Shown piece after piece: positions 47,001 through 58,029 of a DNA stretch of 64,000 nucleotides. This stretch comes from Drosophila pseudoobscura (lineage: Eukaryota; Arthropoda; Insecta; Diptera; Drosophilidae): contig NC_046683.1 of the NCBI RefSeq assembly GCF_009870125.1, forward strand, positions 56,001,869 through 56,065,868, given 5' to 3'. Numbering within the stretch: position 1 is the stretch's first letter; every line of letters begins with the position of its first letter. A model generated the notes under the pieces. The model was not told the origin of the DNA. It saw only the letters and a program-made list of their open reading frames with translations, and searched no databases. The position numbers and the translations under genes were made by a program.

Positions 47001-50000
47001 CATCGAAGTTTGCGATCTAGCTTCGCTAGTCAGATTCGTTGTGTTCGTCGTTTCAGTGGCTCCTCCGCCTCCTCCTCCACCTCCGCCGCCAGATGGCAAA
47101 TTCTCAATTCCATGTATAGTTGGTTCAAACATCTTGGTAATGTCGCTGGCTGTTTCATCCCGCTAAAAGATGGGTCGTGTCAAATATAGATAGACAGATA
47201 CGCATGTGAATCAATGTGAATCAAGCTCAAAATACACTGGTGCGAATATTTAGAAAATTAAAAACTCTTCTAATGTGAAATGGTAACCGAAATAAGTGAA
47301 ATAAGACAACCCCTGAAATCTTAAAAGAAACATAAGATCAAAAACTGTTTTGGGGAAGGTACTCGTAAACTTTTATACCGTATGTCCGTTAATATTTCCG
47401 TTTCAGTCTACTATTCTATTATGTAGGTACATATATTATTCGTTTCTTTTTGGCTTCAATTAAAGGTCCTCGTAATGTTAAAAATATCTTTAAGCTGTTG
47501 CTCATTTAATACTAGCCTTTCAATACCCCAGCAGATCAAGATGATGGTTTGAGGATTTCTTTGTCACCTTCGAAATACTATTGTCATCCGATTTGGGTTC
47601 TTTTTCAGCTGCACATAATATGTTCCGATCGTTACTATGAACGTAATTCAGCTGAGAGTTCAACACGGAACAAGAAAATGCATATATCTATCTATGGGAT
47701 CGGAGATGCTTGGATACTATGTGGCGATAGATTTAAGATTGGATGCTATGAAGTTTTCATGTGCCATAGTTTTGTTATTTGCATATGTTAGAGGTGGGCA
47801 CGATTTCTGAACTTGGGAGCATTCCAAAGATGATGAAAAACGTATAGGGGACACTCGAGTCGAGCGTTGTGACATGTATTTTGTTTTTGCATTCGCAGAC
47901 AAGCTTCGGTCCCAGTGATCTCAAGTCGAGCATCATTCCTAGACAGTATTTATTTTGTTTTAATGTTGTCAGGCATTTTCTTTTTCACTTTTCGCTCGTG
48001 CATCTGGCTGGCGTATGTTGTCATCTTAATTAATTTGAATCGACAGAACTCATTTAATAAAACTATACATATAGCATCATCTTGTAAAAGGATTGCATTG
48101 TGATTTACTTCCGTCCAGTCAAAAGTCATTTCTGTACATTCACAAAATTATAGAAAACACAAATGTTCTTTTCATTATCTTATAAGCCTTGAAAATAAAA
48201 GTAAATGTCCTGATAAGTGAAATCATTTTAGCTATAAAATATAATACATATTTTATGTTTACATAAGCCCAGTGCACTTAACACTTACAGATCTATGTCT
48301 TTGGTGTGACCTAAACGTGGAACGCTGTCGAGTTAGAGACGCGTGACGGACCTGTTTTGTTATAGTAGAGATAGACAATCAAAAAACATGGATTTATCTG
48401 GACAAATATGAAACATTAAATTGATTCAAAATGGATTAAAACTTAAAGCTCTTTGAAGCTTCGGTTAAAAATTCGAACTAAAAGTTAATGCACTAATTAG
48501 AAAGGACTGGATATATGACTATCGTCTTACGCTAATTCTGAAACATTTGATTCGAGTATAAGATTTGAATGCTTAAATGGTTTGAATGGAGGTCCCACTA
48601 TCAGTTCTGATTAAATAAAGTTCGTGCAATTGATCTTTAAACATTCTGCTGTCCGATCGAACAGTATGAAAGTCAGCTTTTGTATTGGTGTGTTTTGTTT
48701 TTTCATAGAAGAACTTTGAACAAACATGTTTGCTTGCGTATGAAGTACAAGATTTCGGATATAACAAATTTTATAAGGTTGTTGGTTCGCTAACGGGTGT
48801 TTTTTCATTTATTCTGTCTGAAAAAATTAAGAATTGCAGGTTCGAAAGTAATTTTTAGCTCGAATGATCATCGACAGAGCGGTGTGATACATTGAATTTA
48901 GAAAACGAGAAGCAACTTTGCTTTTTTGTCTAAATCCATCTGCTCTGCAGCATTTTGGAAGCCTTCGCTATAAGAAGGAAAAAACCCTTCATAAACCTCA
49001 AAATGGTAATGTCGCAGAGGAGAGCTCTGTAATAGTGGGTCCTTCCATGAACGTGATAGGCAATTCTTAGATCCTCCCACATTTCCATGGGATTCACTTT
49101 TACTCTGGAAATAATTGTTTTTTTTTCGGAAAGCCAAGTACCTTTTCAATATTGCGGCGATAATTAGTTGGTATTGGAATTTGATTGGGATTCTGTTTGA
49201 CCTGGTCAACAATTTCATTAATCATTTCCACAAATACTGTGCTTTGACAATTCGAAAGCAAATCTTGGGCGATCTGAAAGACAAAAGATTCGCTTAGTGG
49301 ACTGTTAGGGGTAAGCGTCAGCTGCTCTTACCAATTTATTGGCAATTTCAACAGGATTCACATCGCCAATGTCGAACTTGAATGTTATGGTCTTTAGCTT
49401 GTTCTCCATGTGGCAGTTGATGACGCTACCCTCATCGACACTGGTGACACTTAATTTCGGTATCCGTTCATTGCCGCTCCGATTGGACCGCCTTGGTTTT
49501 TGGGAACGAGCGGCGCTCTGTTGCCTTTGCTGTTTCTCTGCTTCCGTGGATAATTGTTGATCAACTCTTGTCTCAAGATTCAGCTGAAGATTTAGACTGT
49601 TTGGCGCCACACCAGTTTCAGAGGTAACAGCTTGTTCCTGGCTTACAGTCTGTGCCTGTGTGTTTGCTGGCTGAATCTGCATGTGCATCTGTTGCTCTGT
49701 TAGTTGCTGTTGCTGCTGGTGAGCCATCGACTGTGCTTGCTGCTGCTGCTGCTGCTGCTGACTGAGCAGGAGCTGTTGTAATTGTTGCTCCAAGGGCAAT
49801 GATAGTTGTATCGGCTGCATAAATTGTGGTTGCTGCACAGAGACTGTCGCAAATGTAGCATGTTGCTGTTGTTGCGGCTGCTGCTGTTGAACCTCACCAA
49901 GTGCCATTTGGCCACTTGGAGGGGCCATCTGCTGGCCCTGTTGGTACGGCTGCTGCTGCTGCATTGTTGGGGCTACAGATGTAGGTACCTGCATTTGTAC

Positions 50001-53000
50001 TTGTAATTGCATGGGAACCTGCTGTTGCGGAGCCATTACTTGCGCTCCAGAAAGAAGTTGTTGATGTTGTTGCTGCTGCTGATGATATTGCTGATGGACA
50101 AACTGCTGTTGCTGCTGATGTGTATGCTGTAGTTGCTGATTCTGTTGCAGTTGCTGATTCTGTTGAAGTTGTTGGTTCTGCTGCATTTGCTGATTCTGTT
50201 GCAGTTGTTGTTGCGTCTGCTGTAGCTGTTGCTGCGTCTGTTGCAGTTGTTGGCTCTGCTGCAGTTGTTGGTTCTGTTGCAGTTGCTGTAGCTGTGCAAT
50301 TTGCTGCTGAAGAATCTGCTGCTGTTGATGGTTCTGAGAGGAGGCCGTCTGCTGCACTTGCTGCTGTTGAAAGGATTGTTGATGTACCTGAATTTGTGGG
50401 TGGGGCTGGGACATCGGCTGTTGCTGTTGCCCCTGTCCTTGTTGCTGGGATGGATGCAGGGTATATTGATGCGGTTGTGGTTGTGTATGCGGAATTTGTT
50501 GCATTGAAACCTGAGCCTGCTGCTGCTGAAAATATTGCTGAGTCTGTTGCTGTTGCTGTTGTACCAAATCAGAAGGCTGCACATTCGTTTGCATTAGCTG
50601 CTGAAGCTGTTGTTGCAACTGAGGAATTTGGTGACTTTTTTGCTGTTCGCCCCCCATTGGCTGTTGCTGCTGCTGCTGTTCATGTTGCTGCGGAGCCATC
50701 ACAGATTGCATGGATTGCTGAGACGGCACCTGCTGCAACTGAACTTGTTGAGGTAATTGCTGTGCCAGCATCTGTTGCTGTGCGACTTGTGCTTGCTGCT
50801 GGCTGACGTTGACATGTGCCTCAGCTATGTTTGACTGCTGCACCATTTGATGTTGTTGTGGCACTACTATATGGGGCGCTACATTGGGTTGCTGTTGTTG
50901 CTGACTGCCTGTTGGTGAGAGGACCTGCACCTGCACCTGCACCTGGCTGTTGGCAATGTCCTGTATCAAGTTGTTTGCATTTTGGTATGATGCCAGCTGT
51001 GGATTCTGTATATAATGCACTGTTGACTTTTGCTGCATGGATATTGCTGGCGAGGCCAGAGGCACTTGCATCGATGGCTGCTGTTGACTGCCGCTTGCCT
51101 GAATCGATGTGTTCGATCGGTTTGGAATATTTTGCGGATCAACGCTGTTCGTGGACAGGGCCAGGCTGGTTTCGGAGTCGGTGTTTAGCAGGTCGTACTT
51201 CAGTTGCAGCCGTTGATTCCATTTGACTCCATCCTCCTCATCCTCAGAGTCCTCTTCATCCTCCTCATCCTCATCGACATTGGTGGGGAGGCTCTCGCGT
51301 TGCTTCTGCAGGGCTAGTTTCTCCAAACGAGACTTCTCGTTCTGCAGTTTGATTTGCGTCTGACGCTGAGCCCGTTCCTTGAGAAGCGACACAACCTGAA
51401 CCTTCAGAAGGCGTGCAACGGCACGGGAGTCGTCCTCTGAGATAATATTCTCCTTCATCATTTCCTGGGCAATCTTCTCGTAGTCGTCGCTCGTTATATT
51501 ATATTCAAATTGAATCGCCTCGTTCTCCTTGTGTCGGGATGAACGCTTCTTTGGGTCTAGGAATCGCAATCGGAACTCTATGATGCAAATGCTGGGATCG
51601 GAGAGAAACTGTTCGGAGGCCGTTGGCTCAACACGAATTCCAATATCTTCGTCAAAGAACTCCGACTCCAGGAGCTCGTTGCAGCTGGGGCGATCTTCTT
51701 TCTTCAGCTCAATGCATCGCTCGATGATGTCCCTCACATTGGGATCCTCCACCTTGGCCAGAGCGGCTGGCTTTATGCCGGAAATTACCTTCTTGTATAT
51801 CTGGGCTGGTCCCTTGCACTCGCTATACGGATATTCCGATATTGCCATCTCCAACATGCACATGCCGAACGCATAGACATCTACCGATTCATCATAGTGC
51901 TCTTCGTACATTTCGGGGGCCATGAACTCGGGGGTGCCGATCACAGACTTAGCATGCGAACGATTCTTAAGTGTGGCCAGACCCAAGTCGCCGATCTTAA
52001 CGCTACCCGTGGTGCCGGTTATAAATATATTATCACATTTCAAATCACGATGAATTATAGGAAATTGACGAGTATGCAGAAAGTTGAGGCCCTTCAGGAT
52101 CTGACGGCACCATGACTTCAATACCTTTGGGTGTATCTTTTTGAAACGTTTTAAATAGCTACAAAATAAACACACCAGTTACGTTACACGATACGCATCA
52201 GAATAAAGCACTCTTACGATTTCAATGTCCCGGATAACATCAGCTCTGTGACTAGTACAATATTCTTTTTACGGCCGATCGGAAATTCCCAATATGTATA
52301 GAATCGTACAATGTTTGGATGCTGAAGTTTCTTTAACATGTCTGCCTCCTCACGGAATCTAGTGCGTTCGCTTTTCTTCACTTGCTTATCCTACAAAACA
52401 GAGGGGGGGTTAAGGGGGACTGATGGCTCCTGTTTGATTTTCTTACTTACAAGCAATTCGCACCAGGCAACTGGCACACCTGTCAGCGTGTCCAGGCCAC
52501 GATAAACGGTTTTAAATGAGCCACGACCGACCTCTTTGTCGTATTTGAAAAAGCGACCGCATGGGGACATGGCCACCGGATCATCATCTTCATCACTTTT
52601 ACTCTTTGTTAACGATGTGGCAGACGATGTGCTCGAGACCGTCGCTGTGGACGGCAGAAGCGATGCCGATGTGTCCGCCGAGGTTCCAGTTAAACCAGAG
52701 CCCTCAGAACTTACCTCGGTATTATCCGACGACCCCTTGACTCCTACATCGTCAATGCTCTTTGGCTTCTTCTCTTTGTGGATCGTCTCGGTATCGTCTT
52801 TCTCCTCAACCTGAAAGCCAACACGCTTCACCCCACCTGACTGCTTGTTGGTGGATTTTGATGGCACATCGTCGTCTTCAGTCTTCTTTTTTTCAATTAC
52901 AAGACTTCGCGACGCCTCGGTAATGATATTCTCAATAATACCAGCCACTTGATGAGCGGTCGCATCTGGGGCATTCGATCGCGTTGGCGTACGGAATTGT

Positions 53001-54086
53001 TCCTCCAAATGTTCGGCCTCGCGTGACAGCATCTCAATGTTATCATCGTAGTCGCGTGGAAATTCCGTTTCCAGTTCCACAAACTGCAACGGATTGGCAT
53101 TTCTGGTCGATTGTTCAACATTCTTGCGCACAAATCGCATATTTTGCACAAAATTTGCCGTCAGAGTCGTTGGCGTCGATGACTGTGGTGCCGAGTGTTG
53201 TTTGATCAACGACGATGGCTCTATCACCGTGTCAGAGGAAGACTTTCGGGCCTCCATTTTTCCTGTTTTTATTTCAGATGCAACTTTCGAAGACGACTTT
53301 TCTTTGCTCAAGTTGCTGCCGCTGCTCGGCATTATGCCACCGCCTTTTTTTGGTTGGTGGTTTTTAATGTCTGAAGTCTCACTTTTTCGCCCGTCCATGA
53401 TTTCTTCATTGTGTTGACCTCTGACCTCTGCTGTAGCTGTGACCTGTGCTTTTTCCAGCTCGCCGTTATTATTGATATTCTCGTTAGCTGCTGCGGTTGT
53501 TCTTGGTTCGTTTTCGTTTGTATTATTCACTGTTTTGCTGGTTGCGGTATTATTATTACTGGAAAAGTGTCGCAAAAATCGCACTAAAATATTATTTCTG
53601 CTCTTCGAAGCTGGTGCATGAAGCCTTGGCCAAGAGGAAGGTGATGATTGCTCCGTATGTGATGATGATGTTGATGCTTCCAACGAAGATAAGTTTTTGC
53701 TTGTGTGTGCAGAAAGTGCCGGTGATGGTGCCAGTGCCAGTGCCTCTTGCCTTCGATTGGATTTTCTACTGTTAAATGTGTCTTTTAGTTTTATAGTCGG
53801 GTTCTTAATTTGCCTTGAGGAGGCAGACTTATTAAACGAACGGTGTCCCGACTTAGTTCCTTGCACAGTTTGCTCCTCGCTAGAAACAGAGGTATTCCTA
53901 TAAAAAACGGAAATACGATTGGTTAATGGTTGGTAATGGTATAACGATGAATCACCTTTGAGGTTGCGTGGTGCAGGAGGAAGTACCATCTTCGCTGATG
54001 GAGCTTCCCTTCCGAGCACTGTTTGGGGGTACGACCTCTTGTTGTCGTACAAAGTCACAGAGGGTTTGTCCAATTTTGTATGATTT
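44091..54086 (-). CDS. Wnk: WNK (with-no-lysine) protein kinase
   Basis: The long form joins in phase: 53956 (open back to 54086), 53897-52451, 52390-52218, 52158-49332, 49273-49142, 47162-46254, 46198-45788, 45714-44667, 44598-44534, 44475-44304, 44224-44091, about 2,480 residues. The glycine loop is [11 protein letters not shown], with the WNK lysine in the loop and cysteine (VAWCEL) in place of the usual catalytic lysine. HRDLKCDN and DLGLA follow, then the OSR1-like autoinhibitory segment [18 protein letters not shown], two long glutamine-rich regions and an RFSV motif (exon at 45714-44667) of the type that binds Fray. WNK acts on the Fray/SPAK pathway controlling Na-K-Cl cotransport. The 5' start is unresolved: the frame open to 54086 has no ATG, and skipping the 58-nt intron 53955-53898 opens a different frame with an ATG. 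An alternative last exon exists at 49104-48898. Confidence 0.93.
47163..48897 (-). other. Wnk intron / short-isoform 3' UTR
   Basis: No exon supported. It would be 3' UTR for the isoform ending at 48898 and intron for the long form. At about 47840-47935 (minus strand) lies a roughly 80-bp dispersed piece also present at 62570-62690. Confidence 0.45.
48898..49104 (-). CDS. Wnk: Alternative C-terminal exon of Wnk
   Basis: This exon begins at an ATTTCCAG acceptor and continues the phase-0 frame of the exon ending at 49142. It encodes 68 residues, starting [15 protein letters not shown] and ending KKAKLLLVF before a stop. Joining it would give a Wnk isoform of about 1,590 residues that lacks the RFSV motif and the second glutamine-rich region. 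The alternative is to skip it and join to 47162. The serine-rich text with [18 protein letters not shown] looks like real protein. Confidence 0.7.
   Translation of the reverse strand, partial: SKSESHGNVGGSKNCLSRSWKDPLLQSSPLRHYHFEVYEGFFPSYSEGFQNAAEQMDLDKKAKLLLVF
49700..50930 (-). repeat. Wnk: Glutamine-repeat coding tract in Wnk
   Basis: About 1.2 kb of the largest Wnk exon consists mainly of CAA/CAG codons, including tandem QQNQQLQQ-type hexa- to octapeptide repeats (about 50120-50290). A second smaller Q-rich tract is at 44860-45400. Mixed CAA and CAG codons indicate selection or age rather than a fresh triplet expansion. Confidence 0.9.
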
Positions 54087-55513
54087 TCAAACAGAAAAAC
54101 ACCAAGTTTAATCTAAAATGAAAAGCGAACGTGAATAATGTCAATTAATATTTATTCAATAGATACTATTCTTATCCCAATGATTCACCCAGGAAGATCA
54201 ATTGTTTTCTTGATCCCAAGACCAAAGTTCTTTGTGGGGTCAAATGGGGCAAGACAAGGCGAGGCAACTCTTCATAGAACAATGCAATTGCTCTGGGGCT
54301 CTGGTTACGGCACACCGATATATACATATACGCATATGTAAATAAATGCTTGGATGAGTGTGTTCTCGGAATATCTCCCTTAGAGCTGTACTGTGCGGAA
54401 AGCTGTTTTTCTTTGCGGTGTATCTTTCATTGAATCATAAGTTCCAATTGCACTTCCATCGCAGATAAGTACATACACATGATTTGTACATATGTTTCTG
54501 TTTTATAGTGAATTCATGTGACTGTTTGTGTGTGTACAATGTTTGTTTTTCCATATCAAGTGTAGGAAAATGGTGCTAGGCTCCAAATGTTTACACAAAT
54601 ATCCAGTTACCAAGTCTCATATTGATCGCAAAACAAAAAAACTATACGTGTTGGCGAAATGTGCAAGTGTTCACAGGTAATATGTATGTAGATATGCTTT
54701 TTCCTCTGATTTGATAAACTCAACTGTTTGCCAGCTTTAAAGATTTTGGTTAATTCACTTATACACATGAATGTACCATTGTACATATATGTATCCTATG
54801 TACATATTTATCAATTATATCCAACTTGACGCATAAAGCATATGCACATACATATGTACATATGTAGGAAAGGGTTATGATGTCATGGCAGACATGTATC
54901 ACTACACAACATCTTTAAAAATTTGATTACTGTTACTGTTAATGTTTGGTATTGTTTTTATTGTGTTAAAAGGAACTTCGATGGGTTTTAAGTTTTCATA
55001 ATATTACACAAATGGATCTGATTTCTGTCCATATGCATTGTGATTGTGTGTTTCCAGTTTGAAGACGGTCACAATATAGTTTTGTGATGCAAAATCTTTA
55101 CGTAAAATATTAATTAAGTACTTATTTTGCTTAATAATACATTTCTTTCACAAAAATTTTCCAAAGCAACCTTGATATAACAAATTTTACAATTTTTTTG
55201 ATGTGTGTGTTGGTGTATAGTGTTGGAAAACGTTAAACTGCTGTGAAAAGTGCTGCAAAATGGCAAATGTTGTACTAGTATTATTAGTTCCGTATTCCAC
55301 ACGTTCCGATGTGCCGGTCCCGATTCCACATGTTTTGTTTGTTTTTTAATGGCATTCGCTTCGGGGTCGGATCTTTTGAAATTATAGTGCTCACCCTAAG
55401 ATGACCAAATTGATTAAGAAACAAATTAATAGAATTAAAGTGGACTAAAACGGAAAGTGGATAAACTGTATAAGCTCTTATTTTTGCGTTGTGTTTCTTT
55501 CGTTTAGTACACT
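54087..55513. other. Divergent interval between Wnk and Csas
   Basis: An acceptor-like CATTTTAG on the minus strand at 54113-54120 suggests upstream noncoding Wnk exons. A possible minus-strand donor lies near 55393. Microsatellites occur around 54300-54340 and 54780-54870. The Csas start codon at 55514 lies close to the right end; no core promoter motif was recognised for it. Confidence 0.35.
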
Positions 55514-56738
55514 ATGTTTCGAGTTCCACTTGGACTATTAATAGTTTTACCGCAACTTCTGTTTCAAATAGGATGTGTTCAAATGTGGTATGCATTAAAT
55601 AAGAAAGATCGATTTTGCTGACTGTGCGTTATCCGGTACTAAACAGGTGGTGGCAATTACTGAGGGGCGCAACCAATTTATTTCCTACAGCTTTTTAAGT
55701 TTTGGAAATACAGACTTTATACCTGATACTGATTTTCACGGCTGATTTTCATGTCCGGCATTCAAACAGCGCAAATGCAAATTTTGTAGTACATTGTTAC
55801 CAGAGTCCCGACTAAACCAGTTAATGGGTTTTATTTCAGTTCGAAAAGCGAAATACATGCGATAATTCTAGCTAGAGGTGGAAGCAAGGGAATTAAATAC
55901 AAAAACCTAGTTAAAATAGAGGGACTGTCATTGTTAGCGCGTACAATCATAACAATACAAAATTCTTCTTGCTTTGATCATATTTGGGTTTCTACGGACG
56001 ACAAAAGAATTTCAATTGAAGCCAACAAATGTAAGTGGACATCATTCGACCTCATCTTCTCTTCTCTTTATCTTTATATTCTCTGTGTAGATGGTGCTAT
56101 TGTGCATAATCGGCCTTCAGAGATTGCCAGGGACGAGACATCTTCCCTGGATGCTATCAAAGAATTTTTAGATGTGCACAAAGCTATTCATAACTTTTCT
56201 TTATTTCAATGTACGTCTGTGTTCTTAAAAGAAAAATACATTAATGAAGCTGCTTTGGCATTTAAAAACCATGACTGTGTGTTTGCAGCTATGAGGTAAG
56301 GTTTTTCTTTTATAAATATGTTTCACATATGCATATTTTAACGAGTATGGCTTTGTTACATAGGTCGCATTATTTACGATGGGAATTCGTTGATAATTTG
56401 CTAGTACCCGTGGGTTTTAATTCAAAGGCCAGACCAAGACGCCAAGATTGGAAAGGAGATATAGTGGAAACAGGAATGTTCTATTTTTCGAAACGACGAT
56501 TAGTAGAGAGTGGATTTTTACAAAATAACAGGTGACAACTCTCTATAAATATTTAGCACTATCAAGTAATATAAACCAAGAGTTTTGAAAAGATTACAAA
56601 TATTGGTGTCTCATAACTGAACTCTATTATTATTCTTGTAGGTGCTCTATCGTGGAAATAGATCAAAAAGATGGTTTGGAAATCGACTCACCCATTGATT
56701 TAACAATAGCACGATGTATTTTAAATAATAAAATGTGA
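55514..56738 (+). CDS. Csas: CMP-sialic acid synthetase
   Basis: Five exons (55514-55587, 55840-56030, 56091-56295, 56364-56531, 56642-56738) join in phase to 244 residues. The first exon encodes a hydrophobic N terminus (MFRVPLGLLIVLPQLLF) that looks like a signal peptide or anchor, consistent with the known Golgi placement of the fly enzyme, unlike the nuclear vertebrate form. The N-terminal nucleotide-binding motif ILARGGSKGIKYKNL is present, then STDD and a conserved DWKGDIVETGMFYF segment near the C terminus ending in EIDSPIDLTIA. The enzyme activates sialic acid with CTP for sialylation of neural glycoproteins. No key motif appears lost. Confidence 0.93.
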
Positions 56739-57599
56739 ACTGAACTTATTCAAACAGTATTAAAGGGAAAAGTATGTGTATTCTGAATATCTAAATCCAA
56801 AATACATAACATATACCTCTTATTCCAGTACATTTAGTATTGATAATTAATTTATTGCTGATAGCGTTATGACATTAGAGCAGGGCTGTACAGTGAACAG
56901 AAGAGTGTTCTGTTGTTGCGCTACCTCTCACGTATACGTATATAACAGTGATTGGCAGTTGACGTCCGTTGGCTTTCCAGTTAAGCAGGGAGTAGTGCTG
57001 CGGCAGAGATTATCGATTGAAACTTTCAGAACCATGCTGCATTGCTGCCTATGTGTGCTATCATAATATAGTCGCATCATTTTTAAAACGAGAAAGATGA
57101 AGAAGAACAATAAACAACTAACAAAATGGCAACATATTAGATTAAAACTGACGAAAAATGCTATGTGCAGCATTTTGAATAGAACAATACCATGATTATT
57201 ATTGTAACGGCACATCAGGGAGGATATTCGTATGGAAACGATAATAAGATCGACCAAATTTTCGGTATATTTTGATGTCGAAATGGAGTTAAAGGTATAT
57301 TAAATTTGCATTTATATCCATGTCACTCATTCACTTTCAAGCAATTTCTCTTAGGCGCGCTCCACTCATATACAGTGGAGCGATGGCGGAACTGCTTTCT
57401 TTAAAACGGTTATTGACTCTTTTTGCTCTCTTCAAATCAGTTATGGCTTTCTTTTTCGATCTCCTTGAATCGGGTACTGAATTGTTATGATTATTTTATG
57501 CTTTGACCTTTTTTTTAAACCTAATTTCGTGGTATTTTTATGCAAAGATGAAGGATAGGATAGAACTACAAGAGTAATTATTATTTGAAATATTTTCGG
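56739..57599. other. Csas 3' flank and hairpin
   Basis: No gene supported. There is a 9-bp perfect stem (CGCTCCACT at 57358-57366 with AGTGGAGCG at 57374-57382) around a 7-nt loop. A fragment near 57256-57300 (TTTCGGTATATTTTGATGTC) resembles the outer left part of the promoter-repeat family as seen near 14470. Confidence 0.4.
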
Positions 57600-58029
57600 C
57601 GGTTTAACTTAAGTTGTATCCAATTGAAATAAATATATTTACGCTTTATTTTGAAAATTATATATTTCTGAGGGTCAAACGGTATATTTTATCATAAATA
57701 CCCCAAGAAAATAGGAACGATTAATCTCTTACGTTTTTTTTACCTTTTTCGGTAAAACCTTTTTTAGGCAAAATACGATAAAAGAATGTTTTTAAAATAA
57801 ACCAATCAAGGAGACAATAGGTTAATTAATCATATAAAATTATGTATCCAGGGCTGAGAGATCTATCTAGCTAGTAATATTCGACGCAATATCAAAAACG
57901 AGGAATATGTATAACAGAACTTGAATTCTTCAGTATATTTACGGTATTTTTTGAAAATGAGACGATCTATTTTGGTATATTTCTGAGGGTCGGACCGTAC
58001 ATTTTATCGTTAAGTCCGCGGTCACACTG
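57600..58029 (+). repeat. Promoter-repeat copy upstream of CG7646
   Basis: A truncated promoter-like end (57655-57705: ATATTTCTGAGGGTC, GGTATATTTTATC) is followed by the TTTCGGTAAAACC linker, one body unit (TTATGTATCCAGGGCTGAGAG, TCTAGCTAGTAATATTCG), GGTATATTT blocks, CTGAGGGTCGGACCG, a DRE-like TATCGTTA and a perfect motif 1 CGGTCACACTG at 58019-58029. It thus has an internal and a terminal promoter-like end. Confidence 0.7.

Noticed and set aside
50120-50806. Long plus-strand open frame rich in valine and alanine opposite Wnk
   Set aside because: It is the antisense shadow of the CAA/CAG-rich Wnk exon; repeats of glutamine codons create open antisense frames.
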